From: Incurvaria masculella
Lineage: Eukaryota; Arthropoda; Insecta; Lepidoptera; Incurvariidae
Direction: 5' to 3'
Length of the DNA stretch: 64,000 bases
Assembly: GCA_946894095.1 (NCBI GenBank)
Contig: OX335644.1
Location: 26,269,595 to 26,333,594, forward strand
How positions within the stretch are numbered: position 1 is the stretch's first letter; every line of letters begins with the position of its first letter. Of this stretch, positions 9,481 through 19,761 are shown one piece after another. Below the pieces are notes generated by a model. It did no database searches. It worked only from the letters and a program-made list of their open reading frames with translations, and was not told where the DNA came from. Both the position numbers and the translations under genes were made by a program.

Positions 9481-12400
9481 GTTCGTATATAATCTCCATA
9501 TGTTAAGGTGGGCCCGTAAGCATCAGAAAATGTCGCCTCCCATACAAACGTAGTTTACTGATAATTTGAAAACGACTGTTCCTTTTTTGCATCTTAAATA
9601 AGGCTACAAATATCTGTGTCTGCATGTCTTTGTTTTTTCGGTTAATGTATCCTGGGTCAAACCACAGAGAAAACAAAATTAGTATGAAGATTTTCTTTTT
9701 CCTTTAATTTGATTCCGTTTTGATTTTTCAAAAAAAAGAATAGCGTGCAGACACAGATATTTGTTACCTGATATTAGATATTAAATATCAATTTAATTAG
9801 AACAGCGGTTTTCAAATGATTAGTAAACTACGTTTGTATGGGGAGCATAGCTTACGGGCCAATCTTAACAACTTTTTACGAAACAAGGCTTGCGCTAGCT
9901 TGCTCCACAGCGAAACAGGGTTGAGCTCGTCTCTAACGAGCGATTTATTTGGCTTAACATATGTTATCGGCGACATATGGTCAGCCTCGGTAGCCCAGTG
10001 GCCCGACGCCTTGTGATTCGATAAGCTTGGTGAACCACCTCTGAGTGCGGTTGAGTTCTGGATGGGTGACCATTTTCAACCGTTGAGGCTGGCCGTGGTT
10101 CGGATTCCACGTCAAACTGTAGGTCCCCATCCTTACTTACTAGGTGGTAGGGTTAATCCCGCTCGAGTTGGTACCATCGCATTGAATGTGTTTTCCATCC
10201 AGTTCAATGTAGCCGAGCAATATAAGGAAGGTCCTGGCATGGCACCTAGTTCTGATGTGGTGTGTCAGGCTAATATCTGACGGTAAGTCTGGTGTAATTA
10301 CCCATCCATGTCGAGTTACTAAAAAAAACAAATTTGCTGGAAAACTCTTTCTAGAGCCTAGGATGTTAGATTAAACTGATTGTAAAGTTTTTTCGCCAGA
10401 GCTGCTTTGTTATAAAGAGATTAATATAGAAAACGATTATTATAACATTGATGAAACCAGGTTAACATATTTTTTTGTTTAAATTTTATTTTTTAATAAA
10501 ATATTTTAAATTTTATTTTCTAACGCCCAGAATTGCATGCAATCAGCTGTTATTAGGCTCTTAAGAACGGCCCGTAAGCTATGTTCCCCATACAAACGTA
10601 GTTTACTAATCATTTGAAAAACACTGTTCCGATTTGCTTGATATTTGGTATCTAATATTCTACAATAAATATCTGTGTCTGCACGTTTTTGTTTTGATGA
10701 AAAATATAAAGCAAGTCAAATAACAGGCAAAAGAATATCTTCATACAAATTTTATTTTCTCTGTTGTGTGACACAGGATACATTTTTCTCTGAAACAAAC
10801 ACGTGCAGACATAGATATTTGTTGCCTGATATTAAGTCCAAAATATCAAGTGAATTTAAACAGTGGTTTTCAAATGATTAGTAAACTACGTTTGTATGGG
10901 GAGCGTAATTTTCTGATGCCTACGGGCCCACCTTAAGGTGGCCCATCCCGCTCATCTCCCCATACAAAAGAAGAAAGAAGATCACGCCCATATTTCTTGT
11001 CAGAGATCTAAAATTTTGTTCAAAATAGCTTTATTTGATCGAACTAGATGTCTTCTGGTTTCTAAGTTATAAGGTCCGAAAGTTCGGATTTTTCGCGCGT
11101 TTTATACAATAACTTTGGAGGTGGATTACGCAATGATAAAGTAAGAACATCGTAAAAAGATTAGTCATCAGACATAGCTTATTTAATCAAGATTTATGAT
11201 CTATTTGGTTTTTGTTAGATTTTTGACTACAGCGGTCGTGGTTTACTTTTAGCTATAAATCGTTTTGAAATTAAAGTTTTCGTAAATCTTACCAAATCAT
11301 ACATTATGCACATTGTCTTTTTTGTGAACATGTTGCATCTTCCTCATCACGGAGCCTGTCTTATTCTTTGAAACAGAGAAGGTCCCAGAGCGCTACAGCA
11401 CGGTTTTGTACCGTGCCCGCGAATGAGTTAGGCCCGCCGGGTTGGGCCGCCTTAAGAGGCAATGCTAATATCTGCTATTACAGTGTAATCTCACTAATCC
11501 GGCACTTCGACAGATAGGCACGTCCAATAATCCGGCACCCTCCGCCAACGGCCTCCCTCCCCCCTCTATACCTGTGCGCGTTACATGGGCAGAAGAAAAA
11601 GGCACATCTGCCAAAGATATTATAATTCTTCGCAACATGCGAAAAAAGATTTTTAAGCAAAGACTACGCCCCGGTTGCACGAAGAGACGGCCGATTTAAT
11701 CAATGTGCAAACACGTCGTTTTTAGTGATCCGTGTAGAGTTCCTTTCATACAGTCCACACAAAGTGACGTATTTGATCGTACGTTGACGTTGATTTTAAT
11801 TTTTTGTCCTTTCGTGCACTCGGCCCTACAAGTTGCACAAAAGCAGACCTCAATTAAGGACTATTTTAAAACTAGTCAATTACATACGTACCTACACGTT
11901 AATTTAAAACATTACATACATTTATTCCCTCTATGAAATGCTGAATTTTATGCATTACCTATGATTTTTTCACTATAATCCAGTAATCCGAACATTCCAA
12001 TAATACGGCACCCTCCAGTTATTAATAGTGCCCGATTAGTGAGATTACACTGTATTTTTTCTAACTGAAGTTTTTGCTCGTTAGTGTTTAGGACATCAAA
12101 TGTAAGACTTAGACCCGGTTGCACGAAGAGACGGCCGAGTTAATCAATGTTTAAACACGTCACTTTTAGTAATCCGCATAGAGTTCCTTACACACTGTCC
12201 GCACAAAGTGACGTATTTGATCATACTTTGATGTTGATTTTGATTTTTTGTACATTCGTGCACTCGGTCCTTATTCTTAGTGTTATGGTGATGTACATTA
12301 AGATTTAAGGGACTCTTTCCTCAAAACTTAACCTGGAAGTCTTTAAATATAATTTGAACAAGCGCGATAGTCTGCAATCCGCGTATGGTGTCTTATCAAG

Positions 12401-15400
12401 CGTGGTTTCGCAAGGTTTGGTGTATTTGGCTTTTATAAGTACCTTTCGTCTCCCAGTACCAGTTCTTAATAAAAAATACCCTTCTATTATATACCAAGCT
12501 GCCGGAAGAAGTCACAAGTGCTAGCTCAGTAAACAGTTTCAAAAACAATTTGTGCAATTATGTAAAAAATATTTAAAAAAACCGTTCATATTATGCACAC
12601 TCAAAATTAAAAAAATAATAAAATAAAAACAATGTGCACTCAATCAGTGAAGTACACGCATAAGGTTGCAGCTGCTAGTGTATATAATAATAATATAATA
12701 TTGTTTTATTTTATTTATTTATTTATAAGTTTTAGACAGGCAGCATATGCTGATGCGTCTAAATCCAGTGTTTAACTTAATAAATTTAGTTGCTAAGTGG
12801 TTTTTAGTTTTTTTTTTGTTTTTTTTCTTTACATTAGATTTTGTTTGTTATCCAGTCCGTTTTTGAATTGGTTGGTGGTCGTAGCGTTAATCACATCTTC
12901 TGGGAGTTTATTAGGAGTAGTAGAGCTCGGTTGGTTATGTAGTTTTTGCGAGTATTTGTTCTAGAGGCCGTTCATGTTGTGCCATGTCATCCATGTTCAT
13001 GTTTTCCAAGATCTTTAAAAATATTTCCGAATGTTACCGCAATCAAATCCTTAGTCCTATATGAACAACATGCCAATAAACATGATTGCAGCTGGATGGA
13101 GACGGTGCCGCCGTTCGTCCGCTACACGACGGCTGAGGAGCTGCAGCGTGAGCACAAGTACCCGCGCCACGACTCGTACGTGCCGCCGGCGCTCCTGTGG
13201 CTTGTGATCGTCACCGCGCCGCTCGTCACCTTCGCCGGTTTCTACACGGCGACGGGAAACAAGGATGAAATCATCCCGGTGTGTACAAGCCGGGACAATA
13301 GAGAGATCTTACACAAATAAGTATATCAACGGACGAACATTAGCACTTACAACACAGCCAGTAAGTCAGCAACGTTTTTCTTGTCGGTTTTTTTAGGGCA
13401 TTGATACAAAAATTTGCTATATATCGAAGCAAAAATCTTCACGAAATGTTTTTCCGCTGAGAAGACAATATTAAACACACTGATTAAAAAAAAATGCAAT
13501 GAAAATTTTTGTAACATCTCTCTAAATCAAGTTCCGATAAGGATACCCCAGCGAACAAAAAAAAAACGCTTTTATGAATGAAATGAAATGAAATCATTTA
13601 TTTGTCTCAATTATGGGTTGTACATGATACGAAGAAACAATGCTCCCAAAATTCGATCATGTCCATGACTGTGTCTTCCATAATTTGCGTTTGACCGCGT
13701 ACAAATATACATATGAACAATATCAAAAACTGAAAATAATGTTGTTTTATAGATAATTCCTTTATTAACATATAACTATTTATTTTTACTAGGAAATTTT
13801 ATCTAGGAAACTTATCTAACGAAGAATTCTTCTAAATTATAGAAACATTTTTCCGCTAACCAATTTAAAAGTTTTTTTCTGAATTTAGGTAAAGGTAATA
13901 CATTTCTTATCGATTCTGGAATATTGTTATATATTTTTATAGACATGAAGTAAACACTTTTTTTATATAATGCAAGTTTTGGACTTGGTAAGCATAAGGT
14001 ATTTTGTGTCCGGGTATTATATCTGTGGGTTGTGCTCACTACCTTAAAATATTGTGGAATTTTCTCACAAAGATACATGAACATTATGAATGAATACTAC
14101 CCTAAATGCTATAACAGGTGGACTAAACTTTCAGAGTATGCTGGGTATAACATTGGCGCTAGGGATCAACGGTGTACTCACGGACACCATAAAACTGATG
14201 GCAGGTAATGCACAGAGTTTCACGTACTCAATCGCTTCTATAAAAAATGTTTTTGTCTATTTGATGATATCAGCTGTGACTTCCTTTCGACTAGTTATGG
14301 TTTCACTTCAAGAAGTACTCCATATCTCATGTTTAAATGTTCAATCTTTGCAGTCAATGTCCGCAACGCAGATGAAGCGTTAAATAAATGTATGTATGTA
14401 TAATCTTAAACACTGTGTTAGTAGGAGGCATTCATTACGGCAGGAGGGACTGTAGGAGAATTCTAAATTATGGGTATAAAGCCGGTGGCGAAATTGGTAG
14501 ACGCAATACCCGCGAATGGTATGTTTTGCTGGTTCGGGTCCAGCCTTGCAGTATATTCGCAAAGTAGTTCTTTTTAATGGGCTCTTTCTTCAATTAATGT
14601 GTCCTTGCTTCACGGTCGATTATACAAACATACATACATGTCACATTCCTACTCCATATCTGTTTGCGGCGCATTGGTTAAATTTTACCCTTTTCTTTCT
14701 AATTAACTTTATTCCTTTTGGTCGTGACTTTGGTCGTGACATTCGTCGGAAGCAGGATTCGAACCTGCGACCTTTTGATTACATGTCTACTTGCTCTAAC
14801 CCTGCCGAATCCTACTTCCGACGAATGTCACAACCAAAAACATTTACGATTTTGTAGATGTTGTTGAAACTCAAATTAAACTTTATTTCTTTAGTTATGG
14901 TGGCCCATCCCGCTCATCTCCCCATACAAAAGGGGAAAGAAGATCACGCCCATATTTCTTGTCAGAGATCCAAAATTATGCTTAAACTAGCTTTATTTGA
15001 TCGAACTAGATTTCTGATGACCATTGGCATTGTAAAATTGTGTTTGGTTTCTAAATTATAAGGTCCGAAAGTTTGAATTTTTTGCGCGTTTTATACAATA
15101 ACTTTGGAGGTGGATTACGCAATGATAAAGTAAGAACATCTTAAAAAGATTAGTCATCAGACATAGCTTATTTAATCAAGATTTATAATCTATTTGCTTT
15201 TTGTTAGATTCTCGACTACAGCGGTCGTGGTTTACTTTTAGCTATAAGTCGTTTTAAAATTAAAATTTTCGTAAATCTTACCAAATCATACACTATGCAC
15301 ATTGTCTTTTTTGTGGACATGTTTCATCTTCCTCATCACGGAGCCTGTCTTATTCTTTGAAACAGAGAAGGTCCCAGAGCGCAACAGCACGGTTTTGTAC

Positions 15401-18400
15401 CGTGCCCGCGAATGAGTTAGGCCCGCCGGGTTGGGCCACCTTAAGTCTACATTTTCAATGTCAGGTGCCCTGCGTCCCGACTTCTTCTACCGCTGCTTCC
15501 CCGACGGCGTGATGACGCCGGACCTGGTGTGCACGGGGGACCCACAAACGGTTGAGGATGGCCGCAAGTCTTTCCCCAGCGGACACTCCAGCTGTGAGTC
15601 CATTCTTATACCGTTTTATTACCTTTACCATGGTGTAAAGTGCTGTACTGGTTGTCTACAATTACAGTAGAGCCTCGATATCGAAACCACTAAAAACACA
15701 GGTCAGACTTTTCGAGTTATAGTGTTACTAGCTGAAGTACCCGGCTCCGCTCCCCATGCAAAAACCGGTTTAGTCTGGCATATTAAAGTTAGTCCGCCCG
15801 CTCTGAATATGGCTGCATGAAAGTACACGCACAACTTCGATTTATCTCACCCATTTTTAAACACACAGCCAGACAACACACAAATGTACAAGGTCAAATT
15901 TAATACGTATTGATCACAATAGGTATGTGCTTAACCACGGAGTTGCGGCGTAGTGCGGCATCGTCGTGCGCCCGTGCGACGGCGATGCCACCGCTCGACC
16001 GAAAACAAAGTATCTCACACACAACCTATGCATGCATGCACCTGCTGTATACCTGCACGTACACATGGCGTACCATTCCAAAGGGACATTGTCGCTGAGG
16101 TAAAAGTTTGAATGAAAACTGCATATTTTTTTACAATTTTAGATTAGATAGAATTTATAAATATAACAAACGTATACGAAATAGTTAAGTAATCGGTATT
16201 AAAATTAAAATGTCGCGAAAAAAGTTAACACCGTGTATAATTAATGTAAATATAAAAATTATGTGTAAAAGTTTAAATAAAGAATATAAAGTGAATAATA
16301 ATAATAATAATTAGTTTGTTTATAATTATTATTATTGATTGAATATACACTAGCAGCTTTAAGTTGATGCATGTACTTTGATTTTTTATATTTTTAGTGC
16401 ACTTCTACTATTATTAAGGTATTTGTCTGACTGGTTTTTTTAATTTATTTTATTTATTCTGAAATGTGACTTGAAATGTCACCTGTGGACTCGTATAATC
16501 CCCGTTCAACACTTGTATGACGTTAGCAATCTCTCCCTACTGTCAATTATCACTTGAAAGAAATAAAAACATTATCTACGGCGCGGTTGAAATACGCACA
16601 CCCGTTGCAGTCGCGTTCTGCGCGCTCGGCTTCCTGGCGATGTGGGCGAGGGCGCGGCTGTACCCGTGGGGCGCGCGCGGCTGCGGCGCGGCGCTCATGA
16701 TCGGGCTCCTGCCGCTGTACGGCGCGCTCTTGATCGCCACGTCGCGCATCCGCGACTACCACCACTTCGGGCAGGGTGAGTGCGCCTCTGTGCGGCGACC
16801 GTCCATACGAAATACCTGAGATAATTACTTAGGGCCGAGTGCACTAAAGAACAAAAAATCAAAATCAACGTCAAAGTATGATCAAAAACGTCACTTTGTG
16901 TGGACAGTGCGGAAGGAACTCTATGCGGATCATTAAAAGTGACGTGTTTGAACATTGATTAACTCGGCCGTCTCTTCGTGCAACCGGGGCTAAGTCTTAG
17001 TTTACTTTAGGCACTTTATCTACAAGACGACTGTTAAAAGTAACAATTTGATACCATTTAGGTGTTAAACCTGCAATCTACCCTAATCAATTTGTTTTAT
17101 ATTACCATTTTATATACCGGTGTGTCGTATCTCTGCAGTGAGCCTAATCTTTGTCGTTTGCAGTGAGGTTGAACTTAAATCTTTTGTTAGACGATAGATT
17201 GATTGTGATTGTGACTGAAATGTTTGTAGAACACAAGAACAGTGTGTAGGTGAACATTGTTGAACACAACTAGTCTACCACTTATAATACAGCCTTTGGG
17301 CCAGTTTAAGTGGTAGCGAATATTATTTGTTGTGTTTATTTGTATGAATAAATAAAATAAATAAATAAAAAAATACGTCCTGGGCCGGAGTCTAGTCATT
17401 TGTGAATTTGGTGCCTTTTTATCAAGGTTTTTTTCTTGTATGCGTGGCCATAAACCAAACATAGTTATTTTTGTTAAGAATAATGCTACAAACAAAATTT
17501 GTTCTGACATGTTTATGCCTCAGTCCGAAAGAATTTATAAGGGTTAGCAGTTATAATTGATTTTTTCGTATTGATTTATTTGAGCTTCGGATTTTGTTTG
17601 TAACATTATTCTTAACAAAAATAACGTAGTTTGGTTTATGGCCGCGCGAATAAAAAATCCCATACAAAATTCGGCATTGTCCTTCATTATATTTATTATC
17701 GCATTGAATGAACGCGGTTGAAGCGGCAATAAAAAATGTCCGAGTTTTCCATCCAGTTCAATGTAGCCGAGCAATAAAGGATCGTCCTGACATCTAGTTC
17801 GAAATTTTCAATGCCAATCTCCGCAATGCAGGTAAAGAGTTATATCAATGTGTGTAGGTATAGGCATTTATTAAGGGAGGAGGGACTTTATTATTATTTG
17901 GTTTATCAGCTATAAGCTGATGCGTGCATATCAGGTTTTAGAAATACTGAGTGCACTTTTTTTTTGTTTATATATATATGGTTTATTTCTATATTTATAT
18001 TTGTCTAGTAAATTTTTGAACACATTCACTGTTTTGGCACTTATGAATTCCTGTGATAGTTGATTCCAGGAGTGTACAACTCTGTTGCAAAGAATTTTTT
18101 TTCTGGGATTTGTCCTTGAAGAAGAATGGTTCTCTGGTTGGGACCGTAGGAGAATTTCTTGCGTATACAGTAGGTGGCGACATTGGAAGATGCGATACCC
18201 GAGAATGGTATGTTTTGCCAGTTCTGGTCCAGCCTTGCAGTATATTCGTAAAGTAGTTCTTTTTACAGAGCCCTTTCTTTAATTAATGTGTCCTGGCGTC
18301 TCGGTCGATTATACATACATACAAGTCACATTCCTTAAAATATTAAGTCGTTTTTAAAACGCTCGGCAACTCATTTACTGTGTCAGCAAACCGTCTTTAA

Positions 18401-18622
18401 AAACTGTTTTTTAAATCATTGTCGACCGCAGACGTCGTGGGGGGCGCTCTGATCGGACTGGGCTGCGCGTACGCGAGCTACCGCCTGTACTACCCGTCGC
18501 TGCTGTCGGGCAAGGTGGGGCACCCGTATCCCCCCAACGCCGCCAGCCCCCCGCGCTCCCCGCCCAACGCCGACGAGTCCCAGCCCCTGCTCGACGATCG
18601 CCGCGGCTGCAAGTCCACCTAG
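9401..18622 (+). CDS. PLPP5: Phospholipid phosphatase (PAP2 family, PLPP4/5-like), 6 exons
   Basis: Integral-membrane lipid phosphate phosphatase that removes phosphate from phosphatidate and related lipids. Exons: 9401 (or 9422)-9480, 13092-13278, 14135-14204, 15465-15593, 16611-16775, 18432-18622. All phases agree and the total is 266 residues from ATG 9422 or 273 from ATG 9401, against about 264 in human PLPP5. Numbering from 9422, the PAP2 motifs are complete: K102...R109-P110 (KLMAGALRP), F142-PSGH-146 and S193-R...H200...D204 (SRIRDYHHFGQD). DFFYRCFPDG at 111-120 is diagnostic of the PLPP4/5 branch. The N-terminus aligns without gaps to PLPP5 (FEIFLRIVLIALF, then ETVPPF). Several hydrophobic segments fit six membrane helices. 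PLPP4 versus PLPP5 orthology cannot be settled by eye. Introns are full of MITEs and LINE fragments, some within about 20 bp of splice sites. Confidence 0.92.
9503..9868. mobile_element. MITE family A, in intron 1 of the phosphatase
   Basis: TTAA at both ends (9503-9506, 9865-9868). It has the same inverted arms as the 3985 copy (gggcccgtaagcatcag ... gcatagcttacgggcc). It begins 22 bp past the exon 1 donor. Confidence 0.8.
9981..10333 (+). mobile_element. SINE, diverged 5S-type head
   Basis: It starts agcctcggtagcccagtg. The 5S-like block is altered (cttggtgaaccacctctgag) but keeps ctggatgggtgacc. Body and A-rich tail match the 3193 copy. The same head subtype occurs at 40484-40722. Confidence 0.7.
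10561..10936. mobile_element. MITE family A, abutting family B
   Basis: It begins TTAAGAACGGCCCGTAAGC and ends CTACGGGCCCACCTTAA. The closing TTAA (10933-10936) is also the opening TTAA of the family-B element that follows. Confidence 0.8.
10933..11455. mobile_element. MITE family B (TTAA-flanked, about 525 bp)
   Basis: Ends ttaaggtggcccatcccg and cgggttgggccgccttaa are inverted copies bounded by TTAA. Internal landmarks are atttcttgtcagagatc, ttggaggtggattacg and cagagaaggtcccagagcgc. Other copies are 14894-15444, 52456-52992 and, inverted, 63860 to the right edge. Target site suggests piggyBac-type mobilisation. Confidence 0.8.
11481..12052. mobile_element. Tc1/mariner-pogo-like MITE with nested repeat
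   Basis: Terminal inverted repeats start cagtgtaatctcactaatc (11481) and end gattagtgagattacactg (12052). Both ends are flanked by TA, the target of Tc1/mariner-type transposases. A 160-bp repeat (11669-11830) is nested inside. No transposase frame remains. Confidence 0.7.
11669..11830 (+). repeat. ccggttgcacgaagagacgg repeat, copy 1
   Basis: About 160 bp, from ccccggttgcacgaagag to gtgcactcggccct. A second direct copy is at about 12112-12276 and an inverted copy at about 16829-16992. Likely a short non-autonomous element. Confidence 0.7.
12112..12276 (+). repeat. ccggttgcacgaagagacgg repeat, copy 2
   Basis: Same landmarks as the copy at 11669 (acacgtcacttttagtaatc; aaagtgacgtatttgatca; gtgcactcggtcc). 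It lies about 60 bp beyond the pogo-like element. Confidence 0.7.
12712..12960 (-). mobile_element. LINE 3'-end fragment
   Basis: On the minus strand it encodes remnants of a NLPEDVINATTTNQFKN-like LINE C-terminus, followed by the gacgcatcagcatatgctgc segment and an AAT-rich tail. It is related to the copies at 34085-34300 and 38115-38345. Confidence 0.5.
13092..13278 (+). CDS. PLPP5: Phospholipid phosphatase exon 2
   Basis: Acceptor gattgcag, donor CCG|GTGTGT. It encodes METVPPFVRYTTAEELQ and RHDSYVPPALLWLVIV, the luminal/cytosolic linker and second membrane helix. Confidence 0.88.
13565..14095 (-). mobile_element. LINE 3' end, intron 2 of the phosphatase
   Basis: A 90-codon open frame (13812-14084) ends in IYNNIPESIRNVLPLPKF and a following FRKKLLNWL, the usual C-terminus of a CR1/Jockey-like reverse transcriptase ORF. 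The 3' tail is the reverse of gaaatgaaatgaaatcattt at about 13570-13600. It ends about 40 bp upstream of phosphatase exon 3. Confidence 0.65.
14135..14204 (+). CDS. PLPP5: Phospholipid phosphatase exon 3
   Basis: A 70-bp exon after acceptor aactttcag and before donor GTAATG. It encodes LGITLALGINGVLTDTIKLM, the helix leading into catalytic motif 1. A minus-strand LINE 3' end finishes about 40 bp upstream. Confidence 0.9.
14334..14640 (+). mobile_element. SINE-like repeat with tRNA-Leu-like segment
   Basis: It contains ggtggcgaaattggtagacg (14483-14502), a strong tRNA A-box resembling class II tRNA-Leu, and about 30 nt later ggttcgggtccagcc, a B-box. It is followed by a conserved tail (gtgtccttgcttcacggtcg). 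Related copies: 17810-18330 (interrupted) and 39352-39650; partial 29645-29745 and 39160-39232. Confidence 0.6.
14745..14822 (-). tRNA. tRNA-like sequence, probable pseudogene (Thr-like)
   Basis: On the minus strand the 78 nt have a perfect 7-bp acceptor pairing (gtcggaa / ttccgac), a good T-arm (caggttcgaatcctg) and an anticodon region atgtaat that would read TGT. The D-arm is weak and the anticodon stem does not pair, so this is probably not a working tRNA. Pairing continues outside the acceptor (gtgacattc / gaatgtcac), which a real tRNA gene would not need. Confidence 0.4.
14894..15444. mobile_element. MITE family B, intron 3 of the phosphatase
   Basis: It starts ggtggcccatcccgctcatc near 14899 (left TTAA degraded) and ends gttgggccaccttaa at 15444. 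The right end lies 20 bp from the exon 4 acceptor. Confidence 0.8.
15465..15593 (+). CDS. PLPP5: Phospholipid phosphatase exon 4 (catalytic motifs 1-2)
   Basis: It encodes ALRPDFFYRCFPDG through RKSFPSGHSS. The donor is GTGAGT. The acceptor (attttcaatgtcag) has only 20 bp between it and the end of a family-B MITE at 15444. Confidence 0.92.
16310..16460 (-). mobile_element. LINE 3'-tail fragment
   Basis: (TTA)n run then ctagcagctttaagttgatg, the reversed 3' end shared with 38115-38345 and 17893-18145. Only the tail and a trace of the ORF remain. Confidence 0.5.
16611..16775 (+). CDS. PLPP5: Phospholipid phosphatase exon 5 (catalytic motif 3)
   Basis: Acceptor cccgttgcag, donor GTGAGT. It encodes AFCALGFLAMWAR through SRIRDYHHFGQ, with the nucleophile-activating histidine and SR pair. 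Very GC-rich. Confidence 0.92.
16829..16992 (-). repeat. ccggttgcacgaagagacgg repeat, copy 3 (inverted)
   Basis: Reverse complement of the copies at 11669 and 12112, beginning gggccgagtgcactaaag and ending cgtgcaaccggggc. It lies in the last intron of the phosphatase. Confidence 0.7.
17697..17800 (+). mobile_element. SINE body fragment
   Basis: atcgcattgaatgaacgcgg...ccatccagttcaatgtagcc matches the body shared by the 5S- and tRNA-headed SINEs. The head is missing. Confidence 0.6.
17810..18330 (+). mobile_element. tRNA-Leu-like SINE split by a LINE fragment
   Basis: The left part (to about 17892) and right part (from about 18145: ggtggcgacattggaagatg ... cggtcgattatacata) match 14334-14640. 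The middle carries a minus-strand LINE 3' end (17893-18145) with the ataagctgatgcgtgc landmark, so the LINE inserted into the SINE. Confidence 0.55.
18432..18622 (+). CDS. PLPP5: Phospholipid phosphatase exon 6, with stop
   Basis: Acceptor gtcgaccgcag. It completes the motif-3 aspartate and encodes VVGGALIGLGCAYASYRLYY, then a proline-rich cytosolic tail ending RGCKST before TAG 18620-18622. Confidence 0.92.
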
Positions 18623-19117
18623 GCGCCCTGTCGAAGAGACGTCAAAGAAGCAAGGTTTTACTTTCATGCGTCTAGTCCGAGTTTTCGCGCTAACGCGACA
18701 CCGATTGTATGATGTCCCAATATTAACAGAGATTGTATGAGCGCCGTCTACTATGACGCGGTCTGTACTTAGAACGATAAAACAGTAAATAGTAGTTTGT
18801 AGTTTGTATTTTTTTTTGTTGTGGGTATAAGTACCGTAGGATAGATACAAAATTTAGGATTATTTTATTTTTATTAGTAGGTGATTCAAAGTGACCTAAG
18901 TAAAGAGCATTTTTTTTTTAGTTTAACCTTCGAACATTGTCATTACAATATTGTTACCTGGCACCACGATTATGGGTAAGTCTGCTTATAATGCACCGGA
19001 ATAGGAGACCTTGCTTTCTTAGACAGAAAAAACGCTAGAAAGTAAGACATTTGGGCTATAGATTTTTAAGGATCTGAGCCCTGTCGGACTGACTTGTCAA
19101 CTGAATTGGCATTTATG
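18623..19117. other. 3' flank of the phosphatase gene
   Basis: AT-rich presumed 3' UTR and downstream sequence. No clear AATAAA occurs before the hairpin, whose left arm itself contains aataaa (about 19183-19194), so the hairpin may supply the polyadenylation signal. Confidence 0.4.
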
Positions 19118-19128
19118 CCAAAATGATC

Positions 19129-19307
19129 AATATTATGTCTGCCTACAGAACCAATACGGTAAAAACAACTAAATAAGTAAATGAATAAATAAATAATAAT
19201 AAGTTTTTCTCACTAATTTTATTATTTTTTTAATATTTATTATTTATTTATTCATTTACTTATTTAGTTGTTTTTACCGTATTGGTTCTGTAGGCAGACA
19301 TAATATT
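19129..19307. repeat. Perfect 69-bp inverted repeat (hairpin)
   Basis: The left arm 19129-19197 and right arm 19239-19307 are exact reverse complements, separated by 41 nt. The arms include ctacagaaccaatacggt and an AT-rich (aataaata) end. A 14-bp direct repeat (ccaaaatgatcaat) at 19118-19131 and 19359-19372 brackets the structure. It lies about 500 bp after the phosphatase stop and so could be in its 3' UTR. Confidence 0.9.
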
Positions 19308-19419
19308 AATAACAACGATTGTTGTTTTTTTGTGTTTGTTGTAGAGACAGCACCATAACCAAAATGATCAATAGCATTTCTAAATGTATAGATAATTAAA
19401 TTGCGCACACAGTGGTCGT

Positions 19420-19631
19420 TACGCGAACTAACGTTTGCGAGTCCTAGTTTAATTTGACAGCTTACTCATCGTCCCCGTAAATATTTCGACTCCGCATTTT
19501 CATACAAATCGTTAGGACAAGTTTAATTTTGACAGGTTGAAAAAGTTAAACAACATAACTTGTATGGGTTTGACGTTTTTACGTAACTTCGAAGTTCCGT
19601 AAACGCCAATTTAGGTGACAACTCGGACTAA
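19420..19631. mobile_element. MITE family C fragment
   Basis: It ends ccaatttaggtgacaactcg and contains cgtaacttcgaagttccgta, matching one end of the complete family-C element at 31327-31654. Confidence 0.6.
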
Positions 19632-19761
19632 GGGCTCAGTAAAGATAAGGAGAGATCACGTTTCATCAATGCTTCTTGCACAGGACCCATACTAGTTTTT
19701 TTTTTTTTGCTAAGGTCTACGACAATCCTTCAGAAACAGAATCAGGGATTATTTCAGATAA

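Noticed and set aside
14483..14560. A functional tRNA-Leu gene
   Set aside because: No matching acceptor stem or proper variable arm, and the same sequence recurs as part of a longer repeat.
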